This document shows positions 22,302 through 34,267 of a stretch of DNA of 64,000 bases, piece by piece; the stretch's first letter is position 1, and each line of letters begins with the position of its first letter. The notes under the pieces were generated by a model, which worked only from the letters and a program-made list of their open reading frames with translations, did no database searches and was not told the DNA's origin. The stretch comes from Zygnema cylindricum (taxonomy: Eukaryota; Streptophyta; Zygnematophyceae; Zygnematales; Zygnemataceae). Where the stretch lies: assembly GCA_037447655.1 (NCBI GenBank), contig JBBHKE010003354.1:72541-136540 (forward strand), given 5' to 3'. The position numbers and the translations under genes are program-made.

Positions 22302-23262
22302 CTCCCCCGAAAAATTAGTTTCGTGCATCCATGGCGCCACGTCATCAGCTGTCACCAATGTTACCAGCTGTCACACTTGTTTTCAACTGCCTTCTCCATC
22401 TTAATCCTCCAAATGCCTCCGCCAGAATTTTCTCACTTGTTCCACCATCGCTTCCGCTAACTCCACATACAATCCAAATTTCATAATACATAATATATAT
22501 AATTTTCTTTTCTTTTCTCTTTTCTCAACAATATCTAAATCCAAAAATTTCCCATAAAAATACATAAATAATAAACTATTTTCCGAAAATCAATTCTACC
22601 AATAATAAATAAAATTCCAACAAAAATTACCACATTTTCCTCTAACTACCATAACAATTTCCAAAAAATAAAACTTTCCAAATTTTCTAAATTTCGCGAC
22701 CCGCGTACTTAATCCCACAAAATAAAACATTAAAAATAAAAGTAAATAAAATCTACATTCTCTATCCCAATTTTAAGTTCCAATAATGTTACATTTCCCA
22801 AAACTACCAACAATCCGAAAAATAAAATCTCATAACATCCCATAATTATAGATCCACAAATTCGGATCTTTCACCAAATGCCACAACTCCACCTTTCGGA
22901 TCTCTCCCCCAAACGTCGAAACTCCTCCTTCCACATCTCTCCACTAAATGTCAAATCTCCACATTTCGAAATGCTTCATTAAAAATAAACATTTATTTTC
23001 CAAAACTAAAATATCATTTCTCATAATAAATAATTTTCATTGAGGGTAGTCATTTCGGCACTGTCACTAAGTTAACCCTTGGAGCGATGCAAGATTAAAC
23101 TCGGCACATACCAACACTATGATAAGGCCGATCTCATGGGTACACAGACACCATTACTGCAATACAACCAGCAAGAACAAAATTAACCCGCTACAATGCG
23201 TGTGACACAAACCTATCTCGACTTAACCTAACATATGATAGATGGGGTGTGGGCCCATAACC
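22302..23262 (-). other. Interior of the non-coding LTR element
   Basis: AT-rich with no reading frame of note. Near the 3' LTR it still resembles the interior of the Gag-only element (AAATTAGTTTCGTGCA). Beyond the primer site at its right end, no gag or pol motif is visible. Confidence 0.8.
23249..23262 (-). other. Primer-binding site for a half initiator tRNA-Met
   Basis: The minus strand reads GGTTATGGGCCCAC directly inside the 5' LTR, identical to 7560-7573. The ATG in it opens only a very short frame here. Confidence 0.8.
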
Positions 23263-24561
23263 TGTTGTTCTTTGGTCTAAAATAGACCGCAGAAGCGACC
23301 CAAACTATCATGCAAAAAGCTAAGCCAAAAAAAAGGTCGACGAACAATCATTTGAAATGCATCCTCCATTTAACATACAACAACATTTAGGGTTTCATGG
23401 AATAATCAACATAAATAAACCCTATGACAACATCTAAGGTTTGATGGAATAATCGACATAAACAAACCCTAGGACAAATGCATAAACAATGCATATCAAA
23501 CATATATAAAAACATAAATAAATAATAACACACAAATGCATCACACATAAACAAGAGTATAATCAAAGTATAATCATTATATCATTCAAAGTGCATGACC
23601 TAATCGGCAACCCTAAAATACTACATCTTCGGTCCCCACTTTACTAACCAGCATTGATTAATATTCTAATGAAGCTCAAATCTATATATACACTTGTGAG
23701 CTGTTAACAAATCACTAAGTGTCAAAATAACCAACGTAAATTACGTAACTGTCATTAAATCAAACTAATCGTAAGCGTACACCTGAAAGTCAAGCAATCG
23801 TAAGCGTACACTTGTCTGCAAATACGACATCGTACACACACAAATTTCACTATCAAAACCCTAATTGATCACTTAAAAATAAACATCATAATCAACACTA
23901 ATTTATAATGATGTAAAAGACAAAACAATGTTTCTCCAAATATTTACACCGACGCATCCACAAATCCGTGTCATAAGTGACAACTTGCTTAGTCACTTGT
24001 CGATAAGTCCACGTAGTGAACCGACATCGCATATGTACGGTCCACTAGATAATGTGTCATAAAAACAATGCGGTCCCTTAAAAATATCGGTGGACGTCGT
24101 CCGCCCTCCACGTGTACCTCGAACAACTTGCCGAAATCAATTCGTACGATCCAAATCCTGTCCGTACCGAAATCACGTACTTCGTCATAAATGCGCCTTG
24201 TCGCATTTAAGGTACACTTCATTTTCGATAAATTCATGTCGCAATAAGCGACAACTTAAAGTACACCTGTTAAATACGACGCTCCGTACCGGCGGCGTCC
24301 CATGTAATAAATTTCATCTGTCGCATTATGTTTCGTACGTGCGACGTACCATTTTATCTTCGTCGATTATCTCACGTCGGATTGCTTCGCGATCCGCCGT
24401 CCATTTCCTCTCACATTTCGCGCCACTCAATTACTCCATTAATTTTATGTGTACATTTAATTCCCCAATCCATAAATCCTTTCGAACCTCCACAATATAT
24501 CGCGTAAATGCGTACGCACGAAACATCGCGTACGCACGAAACTAAGTTTTAAAAAACAACA
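23263..24561 (-). repeat. 5' LTR of the non-coding LTR element
   Basis: 1299 bp, one base longer than its partner because of an A-run. Flanked on the right by CTTAG. Confidence 0.93.
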
Positions 24562-24566
24562 CTTAG

Positions 24567-26139
24567 CGATCAAACATTGTTTTTGTCACTTATAGTCATG
24601 ACATTTATAGATGGTACATAATTTGTGACGATCTATTCTGTAGTCGTCAATTTTGTATGTGACATTGTATGCGTCTTTAGTAGTTTTCTGTGAAATTTTT
24701 AAGTCATGCTTACTTATGACAGAGTCAACGTTACTTTAACGTCGTAGTTTAAGAATTTTTCAGCCAGGTCTCATTTTTATTGCACGTGTTGTCAAAACAC
24801 TAACGGAGACGTACAACAGAAAGGACCTTAGTTTTTGTTGTTCTCAATAACCTTACGAGCTCTCATGTTCCTCACGCGCGGCGTTGTATATTAGTGTTGC
24901 GGCTTAAGATGCATCAGCCTTTAAGAAACGGGGAATACATGCACTAAGACCCAAAGGATAACTTTATACCATTTGCTTCTAAATTGTTTGGGAGCTTGGA
25001 CTCTTCTTTTGAGAACTTCGATAATTGCACTCGGCAGACCTTTGAAGTTCGGGGACCTAATAACTCTTCTCCAACTCTTTCTTCGACGTTTACCCCCAAC
25101 GTATCTCTGTAATCATTCAACGCTCTCACGCTTCTACTTTCATTCGGCAAAAGATGGTAGTGAATGATGGTCGTGGAGTGAGAAATTTACCTCTGTGCCA
25201 TTCGACGCATGTCGATAATTTTTGTAGTTTTCACCTTTAGGGTGGAATTGTTATAGATTATAGGATGATGACCTTTTTCTCTTTTGGAGTCAATGTATAG
25301 AGTAGTTTTTGATGCTCTTATGGTTTTGGTCTTTCTTTTCCTATTTGTTTTTTTAGCTTTAGACTTTGTGTTTTTAGTGTTGCTTGGCTTTTTGTAGTGT
25401 GTTTTTATTTCCTTTTAGGTTTTCCATCGCTTAAATTTTCCAATGATCAACAATTTACATTTCAATCATGATGAAATCTTTCTCTTAAAACCACAATTAT
25501 ATCTCGTCCCCATAGTTACTGAGTGATTCGCTTGTAGTGTTAATAAGGGTATATTCGCACCTCTAAATTTTAACCCTCGAGCCTAAAATTGAATTAATAA
25601 TATGATTTTTTTTTAACGTTACTGTAGGTTTGGTTTAATTAGCGTCAATTACACTAGTTTAAACAAATTTTACATAGTGTAGCATACGAACGTGTTAGTC
25701 CGTACTAGAAATGCTCACAATTTTGTAGTAAATTACAAAAAAGTTATAGATTACGTTGCCGATACTAAAAATTAGGTGGCGTCGACACTAGAAAGCGGAG
25801 TCAAATTTAATTCCTCTTAATAAAGAACATAGAAAATAGCGCAAACTTGTTCTCACATGTTCAAACGTCCATCATATGAACACAGGGTATAATAGATACA
25901 CTATGGGAATGTGTATCCGAATTAGTCTTGTGTGTTAATTAGAGTTAATGTTTTGTTGGCTCGAGGTGATGATACCGAATATAAAGCTGATAACGCCATT
26001 TGTTTATTTACACCAATAATTTTTTACACTGTAAGCGATTCACTGTGTACCATAGTTGTTCAATTTCACGCAATTTTTCAAATTAGTCGTTTACTCGTGA
26101 CTTTTGAAAAAATCATTATTGTTTGCTTAGTACTCTTTG
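24567..26139. other. Old repeat; paralogue of 55050-55533 included
   Basis: Positions 24950-25470 share ordered blocks with 55050-55533: CTTGGACTC-T-TTTTGA-AACT, CAACGTATCTC, GATGGTCGTGGA, and TTACATTTCAATCATG. This is a diverged dispersed repeat. No domain is recognisable in its short frames. The rest is AT-rich sequence without a gene. Confidence 0.5.
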
Positions 26140-26539
26140 TACGGTAAAACTGAATGCAAACTGTACGAAAAAATCTACGGAATTTTACAAAAAGAGAAGT
26201 CGCACCATTTGCACGCGGTAAGTTTTCATTTTCAATACGATTGTCCTTTTAGAAGCCGCCATCAAAACTCCTCTACAAGGAAGCCGCCATTGCTCACCCC
26301 ACAGAAAAGGCCACTGAAACTGTATGATCTAAAAATAATGCACTCTGAATTCCATTCACAGAATGCAAAAAATAATCACAACGGAAGTTTATAAAAGATA
26401 AGAGAAATATTCAGCCAAAAAGATTTATAAGTTTTCTTGGCCGAAGCCTCTTTACATCATCTCTCTTTTCTCTTCTCTCTCTTTTCTCTCTTCTTTAAAT
26501 ATCTCTACTCCAAGATTAATCTTGTAAGATAGATACTCT

Positions 26540-26680
26540 GCAGCTGTACACTGATGTGTATATACTCGCTATATTACACTAACACTTATATACTCACTAC
26601 ACTGTTGCGTATATACTCGCTACATTACACTAACACTCATATACTCGCTACACTGCACTAACAAACAATAAGGTAAGACA
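26540..26680. repeat. Short tandem repeat, about 50 bp, around TATACTCGCTACA
   Basis: The phrases TATATACTCGCTA-ATTACACTAACACT and CATATACTCGCTACACT recur two to three times. A TATAAG/CTTCGGCC-like block just before it (26420-26450) resembles, inverted, the LTR end at 40340-40380, so the area may be a degenerate LTR. Confidence 0.5.
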
Positions 26681-26789
26681 AGCAAGACTTAGCATAGCGA
26701 CAAACCCTGTCCCTAGCTAACTGTCGCACAGGAAATTTCCTCAAAGGAAGTGTAACAGTAAAAGTGGATCGAACTTGGTCGTAAATGGG

Positions 26790-27968
26790 TATTTAAAGGT
26801 TAAAAAAATAAGTTATGAATTTGGTAGAGGTCCAAGAAAAAATCGCGCGATTTGGAGTTTTAATTCAAAAGAAACAGCGATGGGTGTATTTAGGTGATAG
26901 CGCGAGGTCAAACTAACAAGTGGGTATCATTGAAACGGGTTAACGGTCAAATTAGTACCGAAATTTCGTAAGTAGTTTCGCGTGCGGAATTTGCTATGCT
27001 AGTTCGTGCGAAGTCGCGTTACGTTTGGCGCGCACTTTTGCACGTAAATGTTACATAGTGAAACGTAGCGTTTGATTGGTTGGTAAATGCTACATAGTTA
27101 GTAAGAGATTTCGCACGTTTTTGCATTGGTCAGTCTGAGTCCCAACTGATCAATGATTGGTCCAGGTAAAACCTGTTCAACGGAGTGTTGACTCGGGCCT
27201 GGCTGGTCCAGGGCGATGGTGGATAAATAGTGAAGTCTAAGAGAAGAGTAGACATCTTTTCCTTTGGAAAAATTTGTGGAAATTCTGACTGATCTTGGTC
27301 CTGAGCGATTAAAACCAAATTGGAGCATTGTCATTTTTGCACTGAAATCTCTTACAAACTAAGTAGTGTTTTAGTAGTTAAGAGATATAATTATTAAGAG
27401 TGGAGAGCAGTGGAAAAGACTTTAAAAAGAAGAGTTGAGCCACGAGGGCAAGAGACTGAGCTAATGTTATGTGGACTGAAGCTTTTTCTAATTTAAAGTT
27501 TATCCTTATGTGAGTGCTTTCTAATGTGGATGTGTATTTTTCCAATGTGTGGAATGTGTGGTTGAAATTGGTTGTAGTAATGGGATTTTGCGAGAGGTAG
27601 GAGATCTATTACAGGAAGGCGCACACGTTTTTTTCCTTCTAAAGGACAAACTCTAAAAGTAAACTTAACACGTGTCGCTTCACGAACACACTTGTATGCA
27701 CCTGGGCACGAAATAAAGTACACGGTACACAAGACGTGGACACCTGTCTGAAAGTCAAAGTCACGCGAAATGAAATAGTATGACTCGTTCGCAGACGCCG
27801 CAAATAGTGTCGCGAAACGACATCACACTTTTCGTACGATGATGCGCCACTTTAAGTTTTGTTGAAACGTCGCTTTGCGTTAAAGTGGCGATTCGACGAT
27901 ATCCCAACAAAAACTGCCATAGAAGCCGCTGTTGAAGCATTTATAAACCGCGCTAGAAGCATCCATAC
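26790..27968. other. No recognisable gene
   Basis: CpG-containing repeat-like sequence; the short frames here have no motif. It resembles LTR sequence in composition. Confidence 0.45.
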
Positions 27969-28425
27969 CATAGTTCAAAAGTAGGTGAAAGTACGCCCAT
28001 ACAATATGCCTATTGTACGCAAAACATACAATATGACCTTAAGACCCATATTGTATTTGTCGCAAAATGAAAAAAAATAGTAATAGGGTTGAGTTGCACA
28101 TCGATCAATAGATAATTAAACGTAATGTCTAAATTTTGAAAAATATTCGGACAAAAAAATATTTTTCTGTGAGTTTTGAGGTATTTTTTATTTTAACCGT
28201 CAGATTTGAACAATCGGACGATCGCTGATAAAAGTAGCGATCTAAGAAGATCACATGAAAAGCCTATAACAGAACTTACGATAGGATTATCGTCATATTT
28301 GGGCCATCGGATGGTTGCTGATCAAAGTAGCGATTTAAAAAGATCACATGAAAAGCCCATAACACAACTTACGATAAAGGCGCCTACAAAAGGCCTACAA
28401 TAGAAACGCCTACTTTTGAACTATG
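27969..28425. mobile_element. hAT-like non-autonomous element K, copy 1
   Basis: Ends CATAGTTCAAAAGTAGG and CCTACTTTTGAACTATG are perfect 17-bp TIRs. The 8-bp flanks ATCCATAC and ATGCATAC match at seven positions. An 8-bp target duplication and a YA-type TIR fit the hAT superfamily. Length 457 bp. The interior has two units of about 103 bp (GCTGATCAAAGTAGCGAT, AAGATCACATGAAAAGCC) and a CAATATGCCTATTGTA palindrome near the left end. There is no transposase. Confidence 0.85.
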
Positions 28426-29013
28426 ATGCATACCTAGAACTCAAGGAGTTGAGTGGGAGCAGGGATTTTTAGGGTGTTTAAGGGTTTTAGGCCATGATGG
28501 ATGTTGAAAAAGGTAATTTTTATACTCTCTCTTTTGACTCTTAGAGAGATAGAGAGAGTAGCCATGGCTGGCTGTCAGATAGTCTCAGACTGACAAAAAA
28601 TGTGACTCTCACAAAAAGATGATTTTGGCCGGAATTTGGACTTGGTCCTACAGATTGCCGGAAAAGTCTGTCAAGCAATGGTCCGTAACCAGTTGATGTA
28701 GAAGAGCCGACACATACATGGAGTGCGATAGCGATTTAAAAATGTTCAGTTAGTGAGCTCTCAGTTCACTTGAAACGTTTGAACTGCGGCACATGAAAAT
28801 ATTCAAATTTGACTGCTGTACGGAGTAGTACGGATGTGTAATTGTACAGCGCATTTTAACGATTTTTTGATTCTTTAATTGCCCCGAAACGTTCGTATTA
28901 TTCGCTCGTTCGTTTCGTGAGTAGTATACGACTTGAACAACTATGCTGTGTACCTCTCCAACAACAAAATTATTCTATTCCCGCCCTTCGGATAACTTTT
29001 CAAATATGCCGAC
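28426..29013. other. No recognisable gene
   Basis: The sequence around 28540-28600 (AGAGAGAGTAGCCATGGCT) resembles the Copia LTR family at 13011-14077. The rest is unassigned. Confidence 0.4.
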
Positions 29014-29015
29014 TA

Positions 29016-29544
29016 CACCGCCAATCGTTATTAGCGTGTAAGTTTTTTTAGCGTATAAAAATAATTACCGTGGTGTACGCTATTTAAGAATTTGAAAATT
29101 TTGGAAAAAATCATACATTCTAATTGTTTGGTTATGGTAATTTGGATCTTTGAAAAAAAAAATGTCGGTCGCAAACATGCTTACACTAATATAGGTCTCC
29201 GTACAAAATTGACAAATCGTACACAAATCGTACATTCACACGGTCGAAACGCGGCTGTCGGACGAATATGTGGGAACGGGATTTTTTACGACCTTATTGT
29301 TTTTACGCACATTCTCATGCGTCCGCGGTTATTAAAACTAATTTATTGTACTTTTTAAGTTATAAAGGTACATTTATGTACGGTCTGACATTGACCTTAC
29401 ACCACTCTATTTAAGAGACAACGTACTGAAAATAACCCTAAATAGAATAAAGAAAAAAATAGAATGAACTACACTAATGGAGAATAAAAAAAAAAAAAAG
29501 CGGGACGGAATTAGCGTACACAACGCTAATAACGATTGGCGGTG
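29016..29544. mobile_element. TA-flanked TIR element A, 529 bp
   Basis: Perfect 22-bp TIRs begin CACCGCCAATCGTTATTAGC and the element is flanked by TA on both sides. TA target sites suggest a Tc1/mariner-type transposase in trans. No frame of note inside. Confidence 0.85.
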
Positions 29545-29693
29545 TACTGTACTCTCGCCATTCTGACGGATTCTGTCACATCGACCGTGGATTACGCGTT
29601 TGTACATCCGTCATCAAATACTATGGGTATTATTCAGCCAGGTACCTCACCGACAAATGTACCCAAAGATTCTGACATGACTACAACCACTGA

Positions 29694-30119
29694 TTGCCCA
29701 CTTCCGTGCATATCGTCATACGGAATAGTACGCGATTTTATAATATTCGTGACAACCTCGCAAACGTCAACATTGCTGACGTAGGAGATTCCCTTATCCT
29801 ACAATGTGCTCTGCAGCAGCTGGATGCTGACAGGTGGCGTCTTTCGGTTGCTCAGGAGTACAAGGTAAATCTGACAAAATACCGCTGTACCTTTCGTACG
29901 GGAGAAAATGTCGTGCCATTGGTTGCAAGCGGGTCTTCAAATTTCAATGCTTCGCCGATGGATCCATCGAATGGTCAAGATCGCCTAGCTTTAAAAAGAT
30001 ACGATACGGTACGGTACTCTCGAATTGACGGGACCGATTACCAGACTTTTGTCGCTCGTGCGATGCTCGACTGCCGGATCCATCGGTTGAGAGTAGCCTG
30101 TCGTAGGCCAATCACTTAA
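29694..30119 (+). CDS. Unidentified 141-codon frame between elements A and B
   Basis: The frame carries no domain I recognise. The middle (VGDSLILQCALQQLDADRW) has balanced composition and little low complexity, unlike most frames around it. A second overlapping frame (29536-29784) precedes it. It could be a remnant of a transposon gene. The start is not supported by anything but the first codon. Confidence 0.2.
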   Translation: MPTSVHIVIRNSTRFYNIRDNLANVNIADVGDSLILQCALQQLDADRWRLSVAQEYKVNLTKYRCTFRTGENVVPLVASGSSNFNASPMDPSNGQDRLALKRYDTVRYSRIDGTDYQTFVARAMLDCRIHRLRVACRRPIT

Positions 30120-30318
30120 GAGAATGACTTTGACTTTTTTATTCTATTCTTTGCCAGGAAGTTATTATCGTGACGTTTCTTTCCTTTTGTCGTAAGCCGT
30201 AACTGGGTCATATCTACACCAGTCACACCCAGGATCGGTTCTACCCCGAAGTGCCTCCCGGTTTTATACGACGACCATCCGTTTAAACGTTATTATCACT
30301 ACAGTACTGTACTGTACA

Positions 30319-30869
30319 CACCGTCAATCGCTATTAGAGTAAAGGAATAAATAGCGTAAAAAAAAATTAGTGTAATTAACACTAATCGGGATTTTTTTTA
30401 TTTTGAAAAAAAATATATATACTAATTAATCCCTAACTATAATTTGGGTTGTCCTGAATAATAAATAACCACCCTTTCGATGTCTACAGTAATATGTGTA
30501 TTCGTACAAAATCTGACAATTTGTACACCGTCGCGCTGTTCACACGGTCCGACGGACGAACATATGAGAACGTGATTTTTGTCGACGAGTTTGCATCTCT
30601 TTCTTCCAGTGCACATTCACATGTGTGCGCAATAATGTTAAGTGTCTTTTTATGCCTTTGTAATTCAAAAAGTACCATTTCGTACAGAAATATCCTGTCC
30701 GTACGTGACGCTATTTCCATCGCAGTGTACTTCCATTATTAACGCTAATTGAAAAAAAAACCTAATTAGAATAATGGAAAAAATAGAATTATGGATTGTA
30801 TTTTGGGTTTTTTTTTTTGAAAAAAGGGCACCGAATTGGCGTTATACACTCTAATAGCGATTGACGGTG
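30319..30869. mobile_element. TA-flanked TIR element B, 551 bp
   Basis: TIR CACCGTCAATCGCTATTAGA at both ends, TA on the right. On the left an extra CA separates TA from the TIR. It has the same interior type as A and D (AATTTGTACA-CGTCGC, CATTCACATG-GTGCGC). Confidence 0.8.
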
Positions 30870-30872
30870 TAC

Positions 30873-31400
30873 TGTAGTTTTGTCGCGGCGCTTAATAAAA
30901 AATGTTATTAACAGTAAAACAAAATTAACGCTAATATGTAAAGTTTTCATTCAGTGTTATCCATTTTATATAATGTTCTAAAAAGTACTGTAGCGTTATG
31001 TACGAATAGTACTTTATAGTACAAAAAGTACACATGACATCTCACTCTTACAATATTGATTGCACATCACATGTGAACTAATTTTAAATAACTGTCCGTC
31101 ATCTGAAATGGCACCAACGTTAATAAGTGTACACCATAAAATTACGTGAAACAACTTAAAATATTTGCCGAATACTAATTTCGCTTGTATGTTTAGTACG
31201 TCACCGGGCGGATGCTGTCGCGCTGGGACATCTGTACCGTAAATAGTGTGGATTCCAGGAAATTCTTCAAGCTTCAAGGCCAAGACACAAATTGGCGCTA
31301 AATGCCAAAATTATTAAATTAATGATACTGGTCATTGTACTTTTAAGTTTTTGATAAGTGCGTACTAAACGACAAACCTTTCCTTTTGTCTTATTTGTTT
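30873..31400. other. No recognisable gene
   Basis: AT-rich, no frame with a motif; ends in a CT-rich tract (31430-31460). Confidence 0.4.
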
Positions 31401-32139
31401 GAATTCTTTCACTTTGTCCTTTGTTCTTTGTGTTCTCTCTCTCTCTCTCTCTTTTTCTCTTCTTTGGGCCCCTTTTTTTTTATTTTGGCCATTTTCTTCC
31501 TCTCCTATCTATCATTTTAAACAAAAATAAAATGTCTTTTTTTATTTCTCTTTCTTCGTCTCTCTCCTCTCCCTCTCCCTCTTCCTTCTCCTCTTCCTCT
31601 TTCTTTTGCCTCCTCTCCCTCCTTCTTACTCACTCTCTACTTTTGAATTCAGCTTCCGGAATAGAATTTAATACGCACGAAATTATAAAATCTGTTTTAA
31701 AAAATACCCAAAATCTGACGGTCCATCATTCGCCGCCCGATTATCCTTCCTTCGCTTATCTCATAACCGGTCTGATTTTTTTTATTTTTTTTTCCTTTTT
31801 TTTTTTTTTTTGGATCTCCTTTTCGGGTATCCGCTTATGATTTTTTTCTGCGTCTAATATATTTTTTTTTCAGTCCCTTTTTTTTTTTTTTTTTTGGAGG
31901 TATTTCTCGTATATTTGGTTTTGTTTTGATTACATTTTCTTACTTTTACCTGCCCGTAAATGGATGAGAAAAAATAAAGTAAAGCCCATTTTTACTGTTG
32001 ATTTTATTTTGTTATTAACACTCATTCTCGGTTATTTATTGAACTGGATCTCTCTCAAAATCCTGAAATCCTAGATTTCTGGTTCCCATTAAAATAAATA
32101 AAGCCGTTTTCCCCTGATTTCCATTATAACATTTAGTAC

Positions 32140-32278
32140 CTCCTCCCTCTCGCTATCCCTCTCCCTCTTCCTCTCCCTCTCCCTCTTCCTCTCCCTCTCC
32201 CTCTTCCTCTCCCTCTTCCTCTCCCTCTCCCTCTTCCTCTCTCCCTCTCCCTCTTCCTCTCCTTCTCCCTCGCTTCCC
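32140..32278. repeat. (CCCTCTTCCTCT)n polypyrimidine tract
   Basis: About 140 bp of CCCTCT/TCCTCT hexamers. The Arg/Glu frame read across it on the minus strand is an artefact. Confidence 0.95.
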
Positions 32279-32459
32279 ATCTATCATTAGTGTGGTGTCA
32301 AACTATCCACTGACCAAGACTAATAAGGTGGTATAGTAAGAAATGGTTCTATTTCTAAAGGAAAAATGTTAAACTTTGAAAGAGAAATGAAAACTAGACT
32401 CGGAGATATTCTACCAACATGTGGATTAAAAATCCTGGATCAGTTGTTAGATCGTTGAA

Positions 32460-32985
32460 GGAGAAGGAGAAGGAGAGGGAGAGGGAGAGGGAGAGGGAGA
32501 GGGAGAGGGAGAGGGAGAGGGAGAGGGAGAGGAGAGGGAGAGGGAGAGGGAGAGGGAGAGGGAGAGGGAGAGGGAGAGGGAGAGGGAGAGGGAGAGGGAG
32601 AGGGAGAGGAGAGGGAGAGGGAGAGGGAGAGGGAGAGGGAGAGGGAGAGGAGAGGGAGAGGGAGAGGGAGAGGGAGAGGGAGAGGTGAGAGGAGAGGGAG
32701 AGGGAGAGGGAGAGGGAGAGGGAGAGGGAGAGGGAGAGGGAGAGGGAGAGGGAGAGGGGAGAGGGAGAGGGAGAGGGAGAGGGGGAGAGGGAGAGGGGAG
32801 AGGGAGAGGGAGAGGGAGAGGGAGAGGGAGAGGGAGAGGGAGAGGGAGAGGGAGAGGGAGAGGGAGAGGGAGAGGGAGAGGGAGAGGAGAGGGAGAGGGG
32901 AGAGGGAGAGGGAGAGGGAGAGGGAGAGGGAGAGGGAGAGGGAGAGGGAGAGGGAGAGGGGAGAGGGAGAGGCGAGAGGGAGAGG
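32460..32985. repeat. (GGGAGA)n polypurine tract of about 525 bp
   Basis: Nearly pure GGGAGA hexamers with occasional one-base gaps that shift phase. It is complementary in type to 32140-32278. All long frames here encode only Ser/Pro/Leu or Gly/Arg/Glu repeats and are not genes. Confidence 0.97.
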
Positions 32986-33879
32986 CCAGTCACAGGCAGT
33001 TGGAAAAGCTTTTTTGGCAATCTCATTAGCCGTATTTATCACCATAAACAAAAGTGACGTGACACCCTAATGTCAAGTTTCACTTTTTGGATATCTGCCT
33101 TTGAGTTTTTTTCTGGGTCTTATCGTTTTTGATAGTCCCTTTTTTTGTCAAAATATTATTGTGGATTGATTTGGAGTTGATCTGAACTTTTTTGCTTCTG
33201 TCTGCCGTAAAACAATCTAAAATAAAAAATAATAATAATTGCCCATTTTAACTGTCAATTTCAAATTTTGACAGTTACAATCGTTCTTCGGACTTTCTTA
33301 AAATCCTAAAAATCCTAAAATCCTAAAATCTTATTAAATATATAGAAAACCCTTTTTATCCCCTGATTTCCAATGATATCATTTAGTACTTCTGGGCCTC
33401 CACTAAATTTGCCCCTAATACATGTTATAATTGGGGAAATATAAAAAAGAAATAGCGTAATTCTGTTAGCAATATCATACAAGATCCAGCATTTTCATCC
33501 CAATGTTGGTAGAAAAATTCCAATTCTAATTTTCATTTCCCTTTCATAATTGATCAGTTTTCTTATTTATCATTTTCCTTTATTCTATTTTCTTAAAATA
33601 TGACCGCGAAGCCTTGGTCAGAAAATAGTTTGCACCACACTAATAATGGTAGATTGGAAGATAGCGGCGCAGTCATATCCGTTGGAGAACCTTGTTGGCA
33701 ATTTCTGTAGCCGTCTTTCTTAACAAATACAGTGAAATATTCCTTCCAAATTAAATTCCATCGTCAAGTTTCACTTTTCATGTGTAATATCAAATGATGG
33801 CCTCTTACTTTCCAAGCAAGTACGCAAGTGTAACACCTTGTCACATATTGTTGGATCCTGACAAAAGGACAAACTTGCA

Positions 33880-34145
33880 CCATTGTCACATTTTTTTTCT
33901 ACTAGTCGAGATTGCCACACATCATCACAACATTGTCAGACATTGCCAAAACATTGTCACACATTGCACAGCGTTGTCATAAAATTGTCGCAACATTGTC
34001 ATCACATTGTCACACAATATCATAGCATTGGCACATATTTTTACTTTTTTTTCGCACATTTTCACACATCCTCGCAAGGGTTGTCACGCATTTATTAGAC
34101 ATTGCCCCACTCATTTTGAATATCGACACACATTGTCATACAGAT
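33880..34145 (+). repeat. Degenerate CATTGTCACA repeat
   Basis: ACATTGTCACA, ACATTGCCAAA, GCGTTGTCATA and similar 10-20-bp units recur more than ten times just upstream of the GT14 exons. Confidence 0.75.
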
Positions 34146-34267
34146 TTCCATATGCAGGAACTAAGTTTCACATTCTCTCACCATCGTTTTTTATTGAAAT
34201 CTATCGATCCCTTCTGAGATCAGAACAAAAACCCTAACTTTACATAAAGCAACTTTCAACATACAGG

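Larger units (their letters stand above)
21004..24561 (-). mobile_element. Non-coding, non-autonomous LTR element, TSD CTTAG
   Basis: LTRs of 1298 bp (21004-22301) and 1299 bp (23263-24561), both TGTTG...CAACA, flank a 961-bp interior without any gene. CTTAG is duplicated at 20999-21003 and 24562-24566. About six differences between the LTRs were seen by eye. The primer site and purine tract match the Gag-only element at 4678-8886, and the LTRs share blocks with it (GCGCCACTCAATTAC, GATCCGCCGTCCATTTC). The two are related, but this one has lost all coding capacity. The duplicated 151-codon frames in its LTRs are not genes. Confidence 0.93.
31760..33780. repeat. Locally duplicated block around the polypurine tract
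   Basis: 31770-32140 and 33080-33400 share ordered blocks: TTTTTGGAT-TC, TTTTTTTCTG-GTCT, CAGTCCCTTTTTTT, AAATCCTAAAATC-T, and CCCCTGATTTCCAAT-ATA-CATTTAGTAC. 32990-33060 and 33670-33780 share GCAGTTGGAAAA/GGCAATCTC-TAGCCGT and GTCAAGTTTCACTTTT. The locus has been duplicated in tandem with divergence. Confidence 0.6.

Noticed and set aside
32394-33051. Long Ser/Pro/Leu and Gly/Arg/Glu reading frames on both strands
   Set aside because: They only translate the GGGAGA hexamer tract in different registers; no start context and no non-repetitive sequence.
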